A stretch of 64,000 nt of DNA from Candidatus Zixiibacteriota bacterium (lineage in GTDB: Bacteria > Desulfobacterota > Binatia > UBA9968), in the NCBI GenBank assembly GCA_035574315.1, contig DATLYW010000033.1, positions 62,001-126,000 on the forward strand. Direction: 5' to 3'. The first letter of the stretch is position 1. Every line of letters starts with the position of its first letter. Under the pieces are notes generated by a model. That model worked only from the letters and a program-made list of their open reading frames with translations, was not told where the DNA came from and did not search any database. Of the stretch, positions 59,879 through 64,000 are shown one piece after another. Made by a program: the position numbers and the translations under genes.

Positions 59879-61555
59879 ATGTCCATCGAGCGCGCTTTCC
59901 GGGTCGTCGTTCTCCTCGTCCTGTTCTGGTCGTCGGCCGTCGGCGCGGCCGCCGGGCGTTCGGGCTTCGGCGGCCTCGTGGTATCGGACCACGAGCTGGC
60001 GACGAAGGCGGGAATGGAGGTGCTCGGCCGCGGCGGCAACGCGGTCGACGCCGCGGTCGCCACCGCGTTCGCGCTCGGCGTGGTCGACCCGGCGTCGTCT
60101 GGCATCGGAGGCGGCGGTTTCATGGTGATCTACGACGCGCGCGACCGCAAGGCGCACGCGCTCGATTTCCGCGAGACGGCGCCGGAAGCGGCGCGGCCGG
60201 AGCTCTACGTTCGGGGCGGCAAGGCGGTTCCCTCGCTCAGCGTGACCGGCGCGCTGGCGGTGGCGGTGCCGGGGGAGGTCGCCGGTCTGGCTCAGGCTCT
60301 CAAGCGATTCGGAACGATGCCGCTTGCGGCGTTGATGGCACCCTCCATCCGCTACGCGAGCGAAGGATTTCCCCTGGACGCCGCGCTGCGCTACGCCATC
60401 GAGCGCCAGGCGGAGAACATGAAGCGGTTCCCCGATCTCGCGCGGCTTTTCCTCGGCAACAACGGGGCACCGCCGGAGGGAGCACGCATTCGCCAGCCGG
60501 AACTCGCCGAGTCGCTGAAGGCGATCGCTTCGGGCGGGCCCGGGGTTTTCTACGAGGGCTGGATCGCCGAAGCGATCGTCGAGGCGGTCCGCAAGGAAGG
60601 CGGGGTGCTGTCACTCGCCGATCTCAAGCGCTACAAACCGGTCTGGCGCGAGCCGCTGCTCGGCAAATACCGCGGCCGGACGGTGATCGCCATGCCGCCG
60701 CCGAGCTCGGGCGGGGTGGCGATCCTGCAGATGCTCAACGTTCTCGAAGGCTACAGGCTCGGGGCGATCCCCCACAACTCCGCCACGTATCTCCACCTGC
60801 TCGCCGAAACGATGAAGCACGCTTTCGCCGACCGGGCCCAGTTCCTGGGCGATCCCGACTTCGTCAAGGTGCCGGTCGCCGCCCTGATCTCGAAGGCGCA
60901 CGCCGGATGGATCCGCGGCCGCATCTCGGCGGTGAAGACGCATCCCGCCGCCCACTACGGATCGGGTCGCGCCAGGGCAGAGCTCGGCGGCACCACCCAT
61001 TTCAACGTCCTCGATCGCCTCGGCAACGCGGTGGCCTGCACGCTGACGATCAACACTCGCTTCGGCTCCAAGGTGCTGGCCGGCCGGGCGGGCTTCGTGC
61101 TCAACAACGAAATCGACGATTTCGCCATTCATCCCGGGGGCAACGTCTACGGGCTCGTCGGCAACGGCGCCAACGCGCTCGCGCCCGGGAAACGGCCGCT
61201 GAGCAGCATGTCTCCCACCATTGTCATGCGGGGAGAGCGCCCGGAGGTGATCGTCGGCGGGGCCGGGGGGCCGCGCATCATCAGCGCCACGCTGCAGGCC
61301 TTGCTCAACATCATCGACTTCGGGATGACGGCAAGGGAGGCGGTCGAGGCGCCACGCATTCATCACCAGTGGGTGCCCGAGGATCTGCAGGTCGAGGCCG
61401 CGGTGGCGCCCGAGACCAAAAAGGCCCTGGAGCGGCGGGGCCACCGGCTCCGCGAGCGCAACGTTCTGGGAGTGGTTCAGGCGATCGTGGCGCGCTCGGG
61501 AAAGGTTTCAGGGGCCGCCGATCCGCGCAAGGACGAGCGGGCGCGCTCGGAATGA
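59879..61555 (+). CDS. ggt: Gamma-glutamyltransferase
   Basis: Ntn-hydrolase of 558 residues that cleaves gamma-glutamyl bonds of glutathione and related amides. A signal peptide (VVVLLVLFWSSAVGAA) sends it to the periplasm. The family start ATKAGMEVLGRGGNAVDAAVA (in part) and SGIGGGGFMVIYD are present. Autocleavage should occur before Thr 372 in LGGTTHFNVLD; the C-terminal GGAGGPRIISAT loop completes the site. Divergent from addB. Confidence 0.93.
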   Translation: MSIERAFRVVVLLVLFWSSAVGAAAGRSGFGGLVVSDHELATKAGMEVLGRGGNAVDAAVATAFALGVVDPASSGIGGGGFMVIYDARDRKAHALDFRETAPEAARPELYVRGGKAVPSLSVTGALAVAVPGEVAGLAQALKRFGTMPLAALMAPSIRYASEGFPLDAALRYAIERQAENMKRFPDLARLFLGNNGAPPEGARIRQPELAESLKAIASGGPGVFYEGWIAEAIVEAVRKEGGVLSLADLKRYKPVWREPLLGKYRGRTVIAMPPPSSGGVAILQMLNVLEGYRLGAIPHNSATYLHLLAETMKHAFADRAQFLGDPDFVKVPVAALISKAHAGWIRGRISAVKTHPAAHYGSGRARAELGGTTHFNVLDRLGNAVACTLTINTRFGSKVLAGRAGFVLNNEIDDFAIHPGGNVYGLVGNGANALAPGKRPLSSMSPTIVMRGERPEVIVGGAGGPRIISATLQALLNIIDFGMTAREAVEAPRIHHQWVPEDLQVEAAVAPETKKALERRGHRLRERNVLGVVQAIVARSGKVSGAADPRKDERARSE

Positions 61556-61562
61556 CCGCCGC

Positions 61563-61880
61563 CTAGGCGCGGCTCGCGGGCTGGCGCGGGCGCCGGTCGC
61601 GCCACCAGCGCCACAGCGGATAGGCGAGCTTCCAGGCCTGGACGACGCTCGACGAGGCGCGCCTGACCTTGCGGCGGTAGCTTCCGACGAACAGCGCGGA
61701 AAGAGCCGCGAGCAAGATCGGGTGAGTGCCGAGGAACCTTCCGGCGGCGCCGAGGACCCCGCTCCAGGTAAGCGATCGGCGCGCCTCGCGCCACGCGGCG
61801 GCGAGGGCGGCGCGGTCGCGGTCGCACCGGGCCACGAGCGCCTCGCGGCGTGCGGCGAGCTCCTTCAGGCGGCTATTCAT
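61563..61880 (-). CDS. YqjK-like small protein
   Basis: Protein of 105 residues: a basic/acidic N-terminal coiled-coil segment (RLKELAARREALVARCDRDRAALA), one hydrophobic helix (LLAALSALFVGSY) and an Arg/Trp-rich tail. It overlaps the preceding holin-like gene by 8 bp. Size, position and pattern match YqjK in the E. coli yqjDEK order. Function unknown; stress-linked in E. coli. Confidence 0.6.
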   Translation of the reverse strand: MNSRLKELAARREALVARCDRDRAALAAAWREARRSLTWSGVLGAAGRFLGTHPILLAALSALFVGSYRRKVRRASSSVVQAWKLAYPLWRWWRDRRPRQPASRA

Positions 61881-62283
61881 GGACGGATGACCTCAGCCGC
61901 TCGCAGTCCTTGGCGAGCTCCGCCAGCGTGGCGGAAAGCAGGGGGGGGCCGGCGAGGAACCTCCGGCGCAGGAGCAAGCCCGCTCCGATGCCGATCGCCA
62001 GATAGAGGGCGGCGAGCGCCCCGAGCGCGTAGACCCAACCCGCCTGCCAGAAAAGAGCGGCCGCAAAGACCGTCAGCAGGATCACGCCGAGGCTCAGTCC
62101 GAAAAACAGGAGGAGCGAGAGCAGCAGGGTCACCCTGAGCCTTTCGCGCTCCTCCTGCAGCTCGGTGGTCAGCAGCTCCAGCCGCGTGTGCAGGGCGGCG
62201 GCTGCGGCGGCGGCCGCCGCCCTGAACGAGGGCGCGATGCCCGCCGGATCCGGGGCGCTCCTGGGGGGCTCGGACTGGCTCAT
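61873..62283 (-). CDS. YqjE/holin-X-like membrane protein
   Basis: Protein of 136 residues with an Ala-rich helix, a charged segment (LLTTELQEERERLRV) and two adjacent hydrophobic helices (LLLSLLLFFGLSLGVILLTVFAAALF, and YALGALAALYLAIGIGAGLLL, in part). This is the YqjE / phage_holin_3_6 family layout. It is a chromosomal membrane protein, not evidence of a prophage. Confidence 0.72.
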   Translation of the reverse strand: MSQSEPPRSAPDPAGIAPSFRAAAAAAAAALHTRLELLTTELQEERERLRVTLLLSLLLFFGLSLGVILLTVFAAALFWQAGWVYALGALAALYLAIGIGAGLLLRRRFLAGPPLLSATLAELAKDCERLRSSVHE

Positions 62284-62292
62284 GCAGTCGGC

Positions 62293-62598
62293 TCAGCCGC
62301 GCCGGATCAGCATTCCGAGCACGAGCCCCAGACCGGCGGCGGCGCCGACGGCGGTCCAGGGGTTTTCGCGAACGTAGTCGTCGGCGATGTCGGCGAACTC
62401 CTTGGTCTTCTTCACGAAGACCGCTTCGGCGTCGGCGAGCGACTTCTTGCCTTCGATCAGGCTTTGCTCGATCTTCTGGCGCGCCGCGGCGACCTTTTCG
62501 CCCGCCTGGGTGGCGGTGACCTTCAACAGTTCCTCGGCGTCGTTGATCAGCGTCTTGAGATCCTGGACGAGTTTCTCCCTGGCCGCGTCTCCGTTCAT
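62293..62598 (-). CDS. DUF883 (ElaB/YqjD) family protein
   Basis: Protein of 101 residues: an amphipathic helical N-terminal part (LVQDLKTLINDAEELLKVTATQAGEKVAAARQKIEQSL, in segments) and a C-terminal anchor helix NPWTAVGAAAGLGLVLGML with a final RR. ElaB/YqjD proteins sit in the inner membrane and bind ribosomes in stationary phase. First gene of the yqjD-E-K-like operon; an AGGAGG-like site precedes it. Confidence 0.82.
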   Translation of the reverse strand: MNGDAAREKLVQDLKTLINDAEELLKVTATQAGEKVAAARQKIEQSLIEGKKSLADAEAVFVKKTKEFADIADDYVRENPWTAVGAAAGLGLVLGMLIRRG

Positions 62599-62696
62599 AA
62601 CTCCTCCTGCCCCCGGGGATTTCTATCCACGCATGATAACAGCCCCCGGCGGTGATGCAAGGACCGCCGGCGCCCCGGAAGCCTCCCCCGACGCCG

Positions 62697-62725
62697 TTGA
62701 TTTCGCCGGCGCCATTGCATACATT
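62697..62725 (+). promoter_or_regulatory. Sigma-70-like promoter of the last binding-protein gene
   Basis: TTGATT and TACATT with a 17-bp spacer, 42 bp before the ATG. The -10 is identical to that of the bicupin promoter. Confidence 0.4.
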
Positions 62726-62767
62726 ACGCGGGCGGAAGGACCGAATTACAGGGCCAGGAGGAAACCC

Positions 62768-63790
62768 ATGTTCAAGCACCGGCTTCCAATCGTCGCCTCG
62801 CTATTCGCCGCGCTTCTCTGGTTGCCGTCCGCCGCTCGGGCCCAGAAGGCTCCCGACCCGAAGGTCGTCGAGGGAGCGAAAAAAGAAGGACAGCTCGTCT
62901 ACTACACGACGATGACGCTGGACCAGAGCAAGGCGACCGTCGACCGGTTCGAGAAAAAATATCCCTTCATCAAGGTCACGTTGTTTCGAACCGGCGGGGG
63001 GCCGCTCCTGAACAAGATCCTCACCGAGTCGCGCGGCGGCCGGCACGACTGGGATGTCGTCGTCGGCAGAGGCGAGATGGTGCTGCCGCTGATGCAGCGC
63101 AAGCTCCTCGCCTCCTACCACAGCCCCGAGAGCAAGGCGATCGACGACCAGCTGGTCGACAAGGAGGGGTTCTGGACCGCCTACTACGTGAACAGTTACG
63201 TCCTCGGCTGGAACACCAAGCTGGTGAAGCGCGAAGACGTGCCCAAAACCTACGAGGGCCTGCTCAACCCGAAGTGGAAGGGTGGGCAGATCTCGCTCGA
63301 TACGGAAGCCTACGGGATGCTCGAGGGGCTCAAGGGCGTGTGGGGGGCGGAGAAGGCGATCGCGTTTTTCCGCAAGCTCGCGGCGCAGGAACCGGTCCTC
63401 AAGCGCGGCAACACGGAGAGAGTGCAGCTCGCGGTGGCGGGAGAGTACCCGTTGATCATCGCCTACAACCAGACGATCCAGCGCATGACGTCGCGCGGCG
63501 CGCCCATCGACTGGCTGCCGCTCGAGCCGGTGGTCACGCAGGTGAACCCGGCGATGATCGGCGCGAAAGCGCCGCACCCGAACGCCGCGCGGCTCTTCTA
63601 CGACTACATTCTCTCGAAGGAAGGCCAGGAGCAGCTGCGGGGCTTCCAGCGGATCCCCGTGCGGCGGGACGTCGATCCCGATCCGCCGCGGCTGTTCCGC
63701 GGCTTCAAGTACGTGATCGAGAATCCGGAGGATTACCAGGACTTCAACGCGACGGTGAAGCAGTACCTGGAGATTTTCAAGCTCCGCTGA
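62768..63790 (+). CDS. Extracellular solute-binding protein, Fe3+-type
   Basis: Periplasmic protein of 340 residues closely parallel to the one at 21-1106: signal peptide (IVASLFAALLWLPSAARAQ), EGAKKEGQLVYYT, FEKKYPFIKVTLF and LLNPKWKGG. ATG follows AGGAGG. Orphan: no permease or ATPase adjoins it. It ends 7 bp before the convergent purA end. Confidence 0.88.
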   Translation: MFKHRLPIVASLFAALLWLPSAARAQKAPDPKVVEGAKKEGQLVYYTTMTLDQSKATVDRFEKKYPFIKVTLFRTGGGPLLNKILTESRGGRHDWDVVVGRGEMVLPLMQRKLLASYHSPESKAIDDQLVDKEGFWTAYYVNSYVLGWNTKLVKREDVPKTYEGLLNPKWKGGQISLDTEAYGMLEGLKGVWGAEKAIAFFRKLAAQEPVLKRGNTERVQLAVAGEYPLIIAYNQTIQRMTSRGAPIDWLPLEPVVTQVNPAMIGAKAPHPNAARLFYDYILSKEGQEQLRGFQRIPVRRDVDPDPPRLFRGFKYVIENPEDYQDFNATVKQYLEIFKLR

Positions 63791-63797
63791 TCGTTCG

Positions 63798-64000
63798 TCA
63801 GCCGCGGTCCGGACCGTCGAAGGGGTTGCGACGCACGATCGTCTGCTCGCGGTCCGGTCCGACCGAGACCACGATCACTTCGGCCCCCACCACTTCTTCG
63901 AGCCGGCTCACGTATTTCTGAGCGTTGCGCGGGAGATCGGAAAACTTCCGCACGTGCGACAGCGGCTCGTTCCACCCCTCGCATTCCTCGAGGACCGGCT
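63798..64000 (-). CDS. purA: Adenylosuccinate synthetase, C-terminal end (partial)
   Basis: The last 67 codons of a gene that continues past the window edge. The residues GWNEPLSHVRKFSDLPRNA and VSVGPDREQTIVRRNPF match the C-terminus of PurA, which joins IMP and aspartate in AMP synthesis. The stop is at 63798-63800. Confidence 0.9.
   Translation of the reverse strand, partial: PVLEECEGWNEPLSHVRKFSDLPRNAQKYVSRLEEVVGAEVIVVSVGPDREQTIVRRNPFDGPDRG

Noticed and set aside
61873-62283. A phage holin indicating a prophage
   Set aside because: Gene order and protein layout match the chromosomal yqjD-E-K operon and no other phage genes occur nearby.

Overview
The window is GC-rich, densely packed chromosomal DNA from a Gram-negative-like bacterium, probably an uncultured soil or groundwater lineage. 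It carries many periplasmic solute-binding proteins (Fe3+-type, NMT1-type and TctC/Bug-type) with no permease or ATPase gene beside them. It also carries several amidohydrolases, VOC dioxygenase-like proteins, an aerobic-type molybdenum hydroxylase and a complete selenocysteine system. This mix is familiar from Binatota/Deltaproteobacteria-like, Rokubacteria-like and some Burkholderiales or alphaproteobacterial genomes; I cannot decide between them from the sequence alone. No rRNA, tRNA, insertion sequence, prophage or CRISPR array was seen.

Layout. 1-7.5 kb (minus strand): an operon for a membrane ETF:quinone oxidoreductase-like Fe-S protein, a TcuA-like FAD dehydrogenase, EtfB, EtfA and two solute-binding proteins. 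A divergent LysR regulator faces it across a near-perfect 22-bp palindrome. 9.8-14.4 kb: selA, selB and selD; selD is itself a selenoprotein whose UGA makes a standard gene caller start it 29 codons late. 14.6-21.9 kb: TctC protein, enolase-superfamily enzyme, AzlCD exporter, MFS transporter, a carboxyltransferase-type lyase and an Fpg/Nei glycosylase. 22-31.3 kb (minus strand): a long run containing a Cys-rich exported repeat protein, receiver-only regulator, methyltransferase, UvrD-like helicase, spermidine-synthase-like membrane protein, metzincin lipoprotein, TrmJ-like methylase, isochorismatase-like hydrolase and an LVIVD propeller. 31.4-38.3 kb: envelope proteins, an unannotated 42-residue membrane protein, amidohydrolases, and a small C2H2 zinc-finger protein behind a textbook sigma-54 promoter.

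38.4-39.7 kb: a DUF488 gene followed by a second selenoprotein, a DsbA/FrnE-like oxidoreductase whose active site reads U-P-W-C. 39.9-47.5 kb: DUF2236 oxygenase, two-domain VOC protein, coxMLS-type molybdenum hydroxylase and a membrane histidine kinase. 47.6-53.1 kb: zinc-ribbon protein, amidohydrolase, an EutA-like reactivase without EutBC, a bicupin and a DEDD exonuclease. 53.1-59.8 kb: AddA/AddB-type recombination nuclease, overlapping the exonuclease gene. 59.9-64 kb: gamma-glutamyltransferase, a YqjDEK-like envelope-stress operon, another solute-binding protein and the 3' end of purA.

Three signals stand out. First, the selenium cassette lies in the same window as two UGA-decoded genes that normal annotation would truncate. 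Second, a dispersed intergenic element made of 9-bp GTTCAA units plus GC-rich modules occurs at seven sites and in two places has been absorbed into protein ends. Third, a sigma-54 promoter with a GACA..TGTC palindrome about 100 bp upstream controls the zinc-finger gene, and a similar pair of sites precedes the histidine kinase.
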